Source of the DNA: Panacibacter microcysteis
Lineage (GTDB): Bacteria; Bacteroidota; Bacteroidia; Chitinophagales; Chitinophagaceae
Length of the DNA: 64,000 nt
NCBI RefSeq assembly: GCF_015831355.1
Contig: NZ_JADWYR010000002.1
Span: 806,001 to 870,000 of the forward strand
Reading direction: 5' to 3'
Shown here: piece by piece, positions 8,762-15,451 of the stretch
How the letters are laid out: each line of letters opens with the position of its first letter
How positions within the stretch are numbered: the first letter of the stretch is position 1
Notes under the pieces: model-generated
Database searches by the model: none
What the model was told of the DNA's origin: nothing
Seen by the model: only the letters and a program-made list of their open reading frames with translations
Program-made: the position numbers and the translations under genes

Positions 8762-9259
8762 ATGCAGGTAAATAACGATTTTTTATCGCTCATCAATCAG
8801 CATCAAAATATTATACACAAAGTGTGTAACATCTATATGCACGATGCTGCAGATAAGGAAGATCTTTTCCAGGAAATTACCCTGCAGGCATGGAATGCAT
8901 ACAAAAATTTTCGCGGAGACGCAAAGTTTTCAACCTGGCTTTACCGGGTTGCGCTTAATACTGCCATCTCTTTTTACCGGAAGGAAAAACGAAAACCCGT
9001 ATTTGAATTTTCAGCCAATGAGTTTCCTGAGCGTGCAGAAGAAAGCAACGAAATAGAAGAGCAGATGCAGGCCATGTATGCAGCAATAGCCACGCTCTCA
9101 AAGATTGATAAAGCACTTGTCATGTTATATCTCGAAGATTACAGTTACGACGAAATTGGCAATATGCTCGGTATAACGGCTAATAACGTGGCCGTAAAAA
9201 TGAACCGGATAAAAACAAAGCTGAAAGAAGAAAGTAAAAAACATTACCAGTTCTCATAA
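8762..9259 (+). CDS. ECF-type RNA polymerase sigma factor
   Basis: Extracytoplasmic-function sigma factor of 165 residues. Region 2 spans about 25-80 (DAADKEDLFQEITLQAWNAYKNFRGDAKFSTWLYRVALNTAISFYRKEKR), covering core binding and -10 recognition. Region 4 spans about 112-160 (IDKALVMLYLEDYSYDEIGNMLGITANNVAVKMNRIKTKLKE) with a helix-turn-helix. The next gene starts 10 bp later on the same strand and encodes a multi-pass membrane protein, a plausible partner or anti-sigma factor. This pair differs from the three sigma/beta-barrel couples elsewhere in the window because its partner has several helices and no barrel. Confidence 0.92.
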   Translation: MQVNNDFLSLINQHQNIIHKVCNIYMHDAADKEDLFQEITLQAWNAYKNFRGDAKFSTWLYRVALNTAISFYRKEKRKPVFEFSANEFPERAEESNEIEEQMQAMYAAIATLSKIDKALVMLYLEDYSYDEIGNMLGITANNVAVKMNRIKTKLKEESKKHYQFS

Positions 9260-9269
9260 AAGTGATTAT

Positions 9270-9914
9270 ATGGAATTAGATGAACTGAAAGCGCTCATAC
9301 AAAACAGGATGGAGCGTGTGCAACAGCCAAAATCCCAGGCAGAATTTGCATTACTGCTTGGGAAAAAAACAAATTCCGTTGCAGAAAAAATAAAGCGCAA
9401 TCTGCTGTTGGAAATGATTATTTCTGCAGTATTTGTGTGTGTTTGTTTCGCATGCTATTATTTTAGTACACTTACTTCTATGCGTGTTTACTTTGCCATT
9501 TTCACAGTTATTTGCCTGCTTTTTATACCACTGCTTTATGTATTGTACAATAAAACAAAACAACTTACAGGCAGTGTGATGCCGTTAAAGAGTAATATCC
9601 AGTCATTGATCACACTCATCAATCAATACACAAAACTTTACTTTCGTTTAACCATGGCCCTTATACCTATTTCTCTTATACTGGCCACGTCTTTACTATA
9701 TTTTGATTATTCTGCAGCAGATACCGGGCGTACAGGTGTTCTCGGAAGCATTACTGATTCGCCGCTAAAAATTACGGTCATCATACTTTATTTTACAGTA
9801 TTCTTTGCAGGCATGTACTACTTTACACGCTGGTATCTTAAAAAGTTATATGGTAATTATGTGTTGCAACTACAGGGCGTGGTAAAAGAACTGGATGACA
9901 ATAGCATACAATAA
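9270..9914 (+). CDS. Membrane protein downstream of an ECF sigma factor, possible anti-sigma factor
   Basis: Uncharacterised protein of 214 residues. The first 55 residues are cytoplasmic-looking and charged (MELDELKALIQNRMERVQQPKSQAEFALLLGKK). They are followed by four predicted membrane helices: about 50-66, 73-92, 130-150 and 168-188. There is no signal peptide or lipobox. It follows the ECF sigma gene by 10 bp, so the two are almost certainly cotranscribed. A soluble N-terminal segment attached to membrane helices fits a membrane-bound regulator of that sigma factor, but I see no zinc-binding HxxxCxxC motif. The function is inferred from position only. Confidence 0.6.
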   Translation: MELDELKALIQNRMERVQQPKSQAEFALLLGKKTNSVAEKIKRNLLLEMIISAVFVCVCFACYYFSTLTSMRVYFAIFTVICLLFIPLLYVLYNKTKQLTGSVMPLKSNIQSLITLINQYTKLYFRLTMALIPISLILATSLLYFDYSAADTGRTGVLGSITDSPLKITVIILYFTVFFAGMYYFTRWYLKKLYGNYVLQLQGVVKELDDNSIQ

Positions 9915-9998
9915 TAAATCGTCAGAAGCAGCGTGCATAGTACGTTGAAGAAAGATAGATTTTTTGGCGCCAGGCTGCAGTGCTACTATAAAGCTTTT

Positions 9999-10018
9999 GT
10001 TGCGTCGCACTCTTGTGC
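9999..10018 (+). repeat. Dispersed repeat core, type B (copy 5)
   Basis: Type B core with one change (GTGC for GTAC). The left arm GCCAGGCTGCAGTGCTACTATAAAG lies just upstream. It sits between convergent genes. Confidence 0.82.
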
Positions 10019-10084
10019 TGCTATATCAATACTCAGCACATGCTGCCCTGTTACACATTTACTTACCCGTTTTATTCAGGCATT

Positions 10085-10429
10085 CTACAGTAAAAACTCA
10101 AAGTCAAATATTTCCCTGAAAGTCTTGTTGCCGCCGCTGAGAACAATATCGGTATCAGCAGGAGAAGCGTGTGTGGCAATACCGTTATATATTATTTCTA
10201 CTGTTGCATTTGCTGATTTATCAAACAAAGCCTGTAGTAAAAGATCACCTGTCAGGAATTCAACAACCAGTTCGGGTGTTGTTTTAAAATAAACCACCCC
10301 TTCAGGGTAAGCCAGGTTACAGGATAATACCACATGCCCCCCGATCGTTTTATTCAGGTCCAGTTTAACAAGGCGGTTATGCAGCAATGATACCGTACTT
10401 GCAAAGTCTTCGTTTTTAGCTGGTTTCAT
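10085..10429 (-). CDS. Conserved-looking protein of unknown function downstream of a Crp/Fnr gene
   Basis: I do not recognise this protein. From the ATG at 10429 it has 114 residues, with no signal peptide or membrane helix. The sequence looks like an alternating alpha/beta or all-beta cytoplasmic fold (GGHVVLSCNLAYPEGVVYFKTTPELVVEFLTGDLLLQALF, then ATVEIIYNGIATHA). A start at 10483 would add 18 residues but would overlap the perfect palindrome at 10468-10481, so the later start is preferred. It is the second gene after the Crp/Fnr regulator on the same strand, with the palindrome in between. It is either in that operon or controlled by the regulator. Confidence 0.6.
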   Translation of the reverse strand: MKPAKNEDFASTVSLLHNRLVKLDLNKTIGGHVVLSCNLAYPEGVVYFKTTPELVVEFLTGDLLLQALFDKSANATVEIIYNGIATHASPADTDIVLSGGNKTFREIFDFEFLL

Positions 10430-10467
10430 AGCGGCGGCAAAAGTATTGGCACACGTGTAAGCATGGT

Positions 10468-10481
10468 GTGTCATATGACAC
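10468..10481. promoter_or_regulatory. Perfect 14-bp palindrome, possible Crp/Fnr operator
   Basis: GTGTCATATGACAC is fully self-complementary. It sits 8 bp after the stop codon of the Crp/Fnr-type regulator and about 39 bp before the preferred start of the small gene. Half-sites TGTCA/TGACA resemble the spacing of Crp/Fnr-type sites but do not match the E. coli consensus. Confidence 0.45.
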
Positions 10482-10488
10482 AAAATAA

Positions 10489-11079
10489 TTATTTGCTTCT
10501 CCTTATCCTGTTGAGCGTTTCCCGGCTTGTGCCAAGGTAAGATGCAAGGTAAGTAAGCGGTATACGCTGCAGGTAATGCGGTTCATTTTCTTCAAGGTAA
10601 TGGTAGCGCTGTTCCGGCGTTAGCAGTTTAAAGGAATTGCTGTGCAATTCCTCTTCGATAAAAAGCTGCTCAAAAAAGCGGAATGAAAACAGCGTCATAC
10701 CATCTGAATGTAATACAAGCGGCAGTACATCGGTTTTGGAAATACACAATACCTCTACACTTTCCAGCGCTACAAAAGAAAATGCCGAAGCTGTTTCGTT
10801 CTTAAGGCTGTTAAAATCTGCAAACACATTTTCTTCGAAATAAAACTTAAGATTTACTTCTCTTCCCTCTTCTATTCCATGACTGCGTACGCAGCCTTTT
10901 ATAATGAAATATACATACCGGTTAATCGTTCCTTCGTGTACAATAACTTGTCCCCGCTTAAACTTTTCCCGTTTAATGAATGGTATTAACAGGTTGAAAT
11001 CATCATCATTTACCGGTTCAATCTTGTCCATTACCTTTCGGAGTGTATGCAGCTGTTCATGGGTTGCGGAGCTTTTCAT
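10489..11079 (-). CDS. Crp/Fnr family transcriptional regulator
   Basis: Transcription factor of 196 residues. The N-terminal cyclic-nucleotide-binding-like beta-roll covers about residues 20-125 (FKRGQVIVHEGTINRYVYFIIKGCVRSHG). The C-terminal part is a winged helix with the recognition helix in LASYLGTSRETLNRIRR at the very end. This form, with a short DNA-binding end, is common in Bacteroidota and usually lacks the residues for cAMP binding; here I do not see the RSA motif. There is no cysteine cluster for an Fe-S cofactor. The effector is unknown. The gene diverges from the sugar dehydrogenase gene. Confidence 0.9.
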   Translation of the reverse strand: MKSSATHEQLHTLRKVMDKIEPVNDDDFNLLIPFIKREKFKRGQVIVHEGTINRYVYFIIKGCVRSHGIEEGREVNLKFYFEENVFADFNSLKNETASAFSFVALESVEVLCISKTDVLPLVLHSDGMTLFSFRFFEQLFIEEELHSNSFKLLTPEQRYHYLEENEPHYLQRIPLTYLASYLGTSRETLNRIRRSK

Positions 11080-11202
11080 ATAAAATGTGTAAGGGGCGTT
11101 TTCTCTACAAATTAATTAATAACTGTGTCTTTTACTATTAAACTTCTGGTGTTTTGCAAGCATTCACAAGCATGAGCCGGCACTGTTGCTTATTGTATTG
11201 CT

Positions 11203-11222
11203 GTACAAGAGTGCGACGCAAG
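11203..11222 (-). repeat. Dispersed repeat core, type B (copy 6)
   Basis: Reverse type B core GTACAAGAGTGCGACGCAAG, one base from consensus, in the divergent region between the Crp/Fnr and sugar dehydrogenase genes. Confidence 0.85.
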
Positions 11223-11356
11223 GGACGATGCACAGAATTCCCGCAGCCGGGTTCCACCAGATCTTTATTCCCTGTTATTTTATGGAACAGTTTTGGAATT
11301 ATAAAGCCACTGTATTTATCTTTCGGTTTCTAACTTATCATCATCAAATTCAAAAC

Positions 11357-12604
11357 ATGCAGGAATCTAAAAAGTTTTTGGTGGCGGCATTCGCCACATT
11401 TTGTCTGGCAGCTTGTTCAGGTAGCCCGCAACAGCCGGCTGGCAATGATCAAAATAACAATGAAGATACTACCGGTAAATTGCCACCTGTGGAAACGCAA
11501 AAAGCCAACACTGATTATAAACCCGCATTTGAAGGCCAGACGCGCATAACCGGTGTAAAAACTGCCACGCCTTATAAAGCGGATAAGATTGCTACAGGCC
11601 TGGGAAGTCCATGGGCAGTGGTACCTATGCCAGACGGTCGTTTGCTCGTAACCATCAAGAGTGGCAAAATGCAGATTTATGATGCCAATGGTGCTATGGT
11701 AAAAGAAATAACAGGCTTTCCCAAAGTGGAAGATGATGGCCAGGGTGGCTTACTGGATGTTGCCTTTGACCCCGCTTTTAGCACCAACAAAACCATCTAC
11801 TGGTCTTTTTCAGAAAAGCAAGGTGATGCAAATCTTACTGCGGTGGCAAAGGGCCAGCTTAATGAAGCCGCGGGTAAAGTTGATAATCCTGTAGTAATAT
11901 TCAGGGCCACGCCTGCATTGAATAGCGCATTGCATTTTGGATCCCGCCTGGTATTTGATAAAGACGGTAACCTTTTTGTAAGCGCCGGCGAGAGATCAAT
12001 TCTTGAGGGGAGAAAACAGGCGCAGCTATTGAGTGCAGGCCTTGGCAAGGTATTTAAAATAACTACTGATGGAAAACCAGCGCCGGGTAATCCTTTTACA
12101 GACCAGGCTGGTAAAATGCCGGAGATATTTGCATATGGCATCAGAAACCCGCAGGGTTTAGACATTAACCCTGTAAGTGGTGAATTGTGGGAAGCTGAGT
12201 TTGGCCCTCGGGGTGGCGATGAAATAAACATTATAAAATCCGGAAAAGACTATGGCTGGCCGACCATCACCTACGGTATTGAATACAGCGGTGAAAAAGT
12301 TGGTGACGGTATTCAGCAGAAAGAAGGCATGCAGCAACCAATTTATTACTGGGACCCGGTAATATCACCCAGTGGTATAACTTTTTACAAGGGTAATGCC
12401 ATACCGGAGTGGGAAAACAATCTTTTCATTGGTGGCCTTAGCAGTATGCACATTATCAGGCTCGTAATAAAAGACAATAAAGTTGTGGGCGAAGAAAGAT
12501 TACTGGCAGACCTGAAAGAACGTTTTCGTGATGTTGCCTATTCAAACGGAATGCTGTATGCAGTAACTGACGGCGGTAACATGTACAAAATAAGCAAGCA
12601 ATAA
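11357..12604 (+). CDS. PQQ-dependent sugar dehydrogenase-like lipoprotein
   Basis: Beta-propeller oxidoreductase of the soluble aldose sugar dehydrogenase (YliI/GDH-B-like) family, 415 residues. Such enzymes oxidise sugars with pyrroloquinoline quinone. Residues 1-20 form a lipoprotein signal peptide ending in LAAC, so the mature protein should be lipid-anchored. Propeller features include LGSPWAVVPMPDGRLLVTIKSGKMQIY near the start, GQGGLLDVAFDPAF, the central LHFGSRLVFDKDGNLFVSAGER blade, GIRNPQGLDINPVSGELWEAEFGPRGGDEIN, and a final YAVTDGGNMYKI blade. The ATG at 11357 is chosen because it begins the signal peptide; an in-frame start at 11186 would run through the dispersed repeat. No PQQ synthesis genes are present in the window. 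Confidence 0.9.
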   Translation: MQESKKFLVAAFATFCLAACSGSPQQPAGNDQNNNEDTTGKLPPVETQKANTDYKPAFEGQTRITGVKTATPYKADKIATGLGSPWAVVPMPDGRLLVTIKSGKMQIYDANGAMVKEITGFPKVEDDGQGGLLDVAFDPAFSTNKTIYWSFSEKQGDANLTAVAKGQLNEAAGKVDNPVVIFRATPALNSALHFGSRLVFDKDGNLFVSAGERSILEGRKQAQLLSAGLGKVFKITTDGKPAPGNPFTDQAGKMPEIFAYGIRNPQGLDINPVSGELWEAEFGPRGGDEINIIKSGKDYGWPTITYGIEYSGEKVGDGIQQKEGMQQPIYYWDPVISPSGITFYKGNAIPEWENNLFIGGLSSMHIIRLVIKDNKVVGEERLLADLKERFRDVAYSNGMLYAVTDGGNMYKISKQ

Positions 12605-12652
12605 GCTACAAACGCAAATACAGTTACCAAAACGAAGATACCATTTCAAAAA

Positions 12653-12682
12653 AATCCCGCAGTTAAATAACTGCGGGATTTT
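12653..12682. terminator. Bidirectional terminator
   Basis: Perfect 12-bp stem AATCCCGCAGTT/AACTGCGGGATT with an AAAT loop, flanked by A-run and T-run. It sits between the convergent sugar dehydrogenase and antiporter genes and can serve both. Confidence 0.9.
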
Positions 12683-12701
12683 ATATAAAAAGGAGTTGGC
12701 G

Positions 12702-14024
12702 TTAATTTTTTTGAACAGCCGCTATTTCCGGGCTTTCTACCATAAGTACAACATCTTCTTCATTTGTTACCGGTACTTTTTTCTCTTTCAGCTCTTTTTC
12801 GAGGTAGTATTTCATGAGCGGGCCTGCTACAAGAATGGTTACCATGGTCATTACAACAAGACCTACAAATATTCGCTCGTCAATAATACCTGCCTGTAAA
12901 GCAGCCATTCCCAATACGATTTCCTGCGAACCGCGGGCATTCATTCCAAAGGCTATCGCCAGTGATTCGTTCTTACTTAACCCACCTATCCTGCTGCCAA
13001 TGCCTGCACCCACAATTTTTGCAATACATGCAATACCCAATATGGTAAGCACCACAGAAAGATCAAAATTGGTAACAAAGTTTACACGTAAACCTACGGA
13101 AGCAAAAAATAAAGGCGCCAGTATGCTTACAATAAAATGGTGGAAAAGATTTTGAATACTGTGTGTGAAATGTTTTGAGTCGCCACACGCAATACCCATC
13201 ATAAATGCGCCAAAGATGCCACGTATACCAAGGTATTCGGTACAAACGGCACCGAGCATACAAAGGCATATTGCTGCAGTTAATATGCTGGCAGGTCCGC
13301 CCAGCTGTTTATCTACAAATGCGAGGATCTTATTCACCATCCATTTGCCAATCGTTATCATAAAGCCTACAAACAACAGCACCATGCCTATGGAATAAAA
13401 TGATGCTTCCTCGCCTTTGGCATTCATCATTTGTATGATGATGGAAAATAAGATCCAGCCCAGAAAGTCATCAATCATTGATGCCGTAATTACAAGGCCA
13501 CCAACTTTTGTTTTAATAATATCGAGGTCTAACAAAATTTTTACAATTACAGACAAAGCGGTAATGGATAAAGCCGTACCAAAGAACATCGCCGGTATAA
13601 GTCTGTCTGTAGAGGGTACATTAAAAATATAGTCATGAAAAAACCAGATACATATAAAACCAAGCGCAAACGGGAAAGCAATACCCATAAAGCTGATAGA
13701 AGCAGCCTGTTTGCCTTGTGCACGTATCTGCTTCAAGTCTACCTCTGCACCTGCAAGAAACATAAGCATGATTACCCCAATATTAGCAAGACCATCGTAA
13801 GCACCAAAAGAGCGTGGGTGACTTGTAAATATCTCTTTGAATAAATCAGGAAATGCTGAACCAAGAAGAGACGGACCAATGATGATACCCGCCATAATTT
13901 CCCCGACCACTGCCGGTTGCTTAAATCTGCGGCATAATTCTCCGAGCAAACGACTCGAAATAAGAATTATACTAACAATAATGAGGAAACTCAATATTTC
14001 CTCTGAGTTAAGTTTTGAGATCAT
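12702..14024 (-). CDS. CPA2-type cation:proton antiporter
   Basis: Membrane protein of 440 residues with about 12 helices, of the CPA2 monovalent cation/proton antiporter family (Kef/NapA-like). Diagnostic stretches are VVGEIMAGIIIGPSLLG near residues 40-56, GLANIGVIMLMFLAGAEVDLKQIR (about 79-103), FGTALSITALSVIVKILLDLDI, then ASMIDDFLGWILFSI with the paired Asp residues of the ion site, and GMNARGSQEIVLGMAALQAGIID near the C-terminus. There is only a short charged tail and no RCK/TrkA-N domain, so the nucleotide regulation seen in KefB/C is missing. A role in Na+ or K+ and pH homeostasis is expected; the ion is not determined. Confidence 0.9.
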   Translation of the reverse strand: MISKLNSEEILSFLIIVSIILISSRLLGELCRRFKQPAVVGEIMAGIIIGPSLLGSAFPDLFKEIFTSHPRSFGAYDGLANIGVIMLMFLAGAEVDLKQIRAQGKQAASISFMGIAFPFALGFICIWFFHDYIFNVPSTDRLIPAMFFGTALSITALSVIVKILLDLDIIKTKVGGLVITASMIDDFLGWILFSIIIQMMNAKGEEASFYSIGMVLLFVGFMITIGKWMVNKILAFVDKQLGGPASILTAAICLCMLGAVCTEYLGIRGIFGAFMMGIACGDSKHFTHSIQNLFHHFIVSILAPLFFASVGLRVNFVTNFDLSVVLTILGIACIAKIVGAGIGSRIGGLSKNESLAIAFGMNARGSQEIVLGMAALQAGIIDERIFVGLVVMTMVTILVAGPLMKYYLEKELKEKKVPVTNEEDVVLMVESPEIAAVQKN

Positions 14025-14337
14025 AGGTGTTGACCTTTAAGTTTGAGTTTTGATGCTAAGATATCAGAGTTCTACCAGACAAACATAAGGATTATTCTAT
14101 ATCATCTATCAGTTTTATAGGAATTTAATTAACATTCTTTAACAACCCGGTGTAAGACGATTTTCTTATCAAAAAACACCCGGGCATAGGCATAGCCTTT
14201 CGCAACGCGTCTATTTAACGACAATCGTGTCCACATACTTCCGGGGCTCATGCGCACCAGTATTGTTTAACTTTTTATAGTTGTTTTTCACATTCCTTTG
14301 GCATAATCATTGGTTTTATGGGGTACAAATTATAACC
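14025..14337. other. Intergenic region, 313 bp, no recognised feature
   Basis: Divergent region between the antiporter and DUF4397 genes. It must hold both promoters, but I find no convincing TTTG / TAnnTTTG pair and no copy of the dispersed repeat. Confidence 0.4.
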
Positions 14338-15033
14338 ATGAAAAAAACACTGTTTTCGTTAGTTGGTCTTGCTGCTTTTTTGGGCGTTGTTAGTTGTAAC
14401 ACTAATAATGATGATAATGTAACGCCGCCTATTTCTTATGTGGGTATTGTGCATGCAACGCCAGATGCCGGTAATGTTGATGTCTACCTGAATGGCGGCC
14501 TGGCAGCGCAAAATTTTGCGTATGGGTCTGACACGGGATATTACGCGGTAAATCCTGGTTCGTATAATCTGCAGGTTGCTCCAACCGGCACCACAAGTTA
14601 TGTGCTCAATACAAGCATATCACTTGCACCGGGCACAGCATATTCTGTATTTACCATTGATTCGCTCAGCGCCATCAAAGCCGCTGTAGTTACAGATTCT
14701 TTTACCATACCTTCCACGGATTCTGTGATGGTAAGGTTTTTCCATTTCAGTCCTGATGCACCTGCTGTAGATGTGGTAGTGTCTGATGGTACAACGTGGT
14801 TCGGTAACAGGACATTTAATGATCAGGAAGCTACAAAGTCTTACCAGGCGTTTACAAAAATCAAGGCGGGCACCTATAGTGTAAATGTGAATGCTGCAGG
14901 TACCTCCACCGTGTTGTTACCTGTTCCGGCGCTTACACTGCAAGGTGGTAAAGTATATACCCTCTATGCAAAAGGATTCGCCACGGGTACCGGGGTTCAG
15001 GCCCTGGGAGTGGGTACATTGCAACATAATTAA
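14338..15033 (+). CDS. DUF4397 domain lipoprotein
   Basis: Exported lipoprotein of 231 residues. Residues 1-20 form a signal peptide ending with VVSC, followed by an Asn/Asp-rich spacer (NTNNDDNVTPP). Two DUF4397-type repeats follow: YVGIVHATPDAGNVDVYLNGG at about 34-54 and VRFFHFSPDAPAVDVVVSDG at about 139-158. This is the recurring pattern of HxSPDAPxVDV. The family is common in Bacteroidota and may form small beta-sandwich domains on the cell surface; no activity is known to me. The ATG at 14338 is preferred over an in-frame TTG at 14281, which would place 19 residues before the signal peptide. A terminator follows the gene. Confidence 0.85.
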   Translation: MKKTLFSLVGLAAFLGVVSCNTNNDDNVTPPISYVGIVHATPDAGNVDVYLNGGLAAQNFAYGSDTGYYAVNPGSYNLQVAPTGTTSYVLNTSISLAPGTAYSVFTIDSLSAIKAAVVTDSFTIPSTDSVMVRFFHFSPDAPAVDVVVSDGTTWFGNRTFNDQEATKSYQAFTKIKAGTYSVNVNAAGTSTVLLPVPALTLQGGKVYTLYAKGFATGTGVQALGVGTLQHN

Positions 15034-15060
15034 GAAGCAAACGTAACTTATAACCAATAA

Positions 15061-15095
15061 AAAAGCTACCATTTAAAACTGGTAGCTTTTTTTAT
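15061..15095 (+). terminator. Intrinsic terminator of the DUF4397 gene
   Basis: AAAAGCTACCA/TGGTAGCTTTT stem of 11 bp followed by a T-rich tail, 28 bp after the stop codon. Confidence 0.88.
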
Positions 15096-15115
15096 TTTGT
15101 GAGCAGCAGTTCTTT

Positions 15116-15451
15116 GGGCATCGCCTGTTGTGTCACTCACTTGTACGACAGTAACATTTGGCGACAGTGAAAAGGCAACAACACTATACTTATAACTTAT
15201 CACTTATAACTCACTACTTAACAGTTTGGGCATCGCCTGTTGTGTCACTCACTTGTACGACAGTAATATTTGGCGACAGTGAAAAGGCAACAACACTATA
15301 CTTATAACTTATCACTTATAACTCACTACTTAACAGTTTGGGCATCGCCTGTTGTGTCACTCACTTGTACGACAGTAACATTTGGCAACAGTGAAAAGGC
15401 AACAACACTATACTTATAACTTATCACTTATAACTCACTACTTAACAGTTT
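15116..15451. repeat. Three tandem copies of a 112-bp unit carrying the dispersed repeat
   Basis: The unit begins GGGCATCGCCTGTTG and ends CTACTTAACAGTTT. Copies start at 15116, 15228 and 15340, an exact 112-bp period. I count only two substitutions between copies (one in copy 2 and one in copy 3, within the GTAACATTTGGCGACAG segment). Each copy holds one type A core: 15127-15146, 15239-15258 and 15351-15370. The third copy runs into the tex gene and includes its stop codon and last four codons; copies 1 and 2 carry the same stretch without the gene. The duplication therefore seems to have started from the tex end and spread outward. Confidence 0.95.

Noticed and set aside
15116-15451. CRISPR array
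   Set aside because: The three 112-bp units are repeated end to end with almost no differences, so there are no spacers, and no cas genes are in the window.
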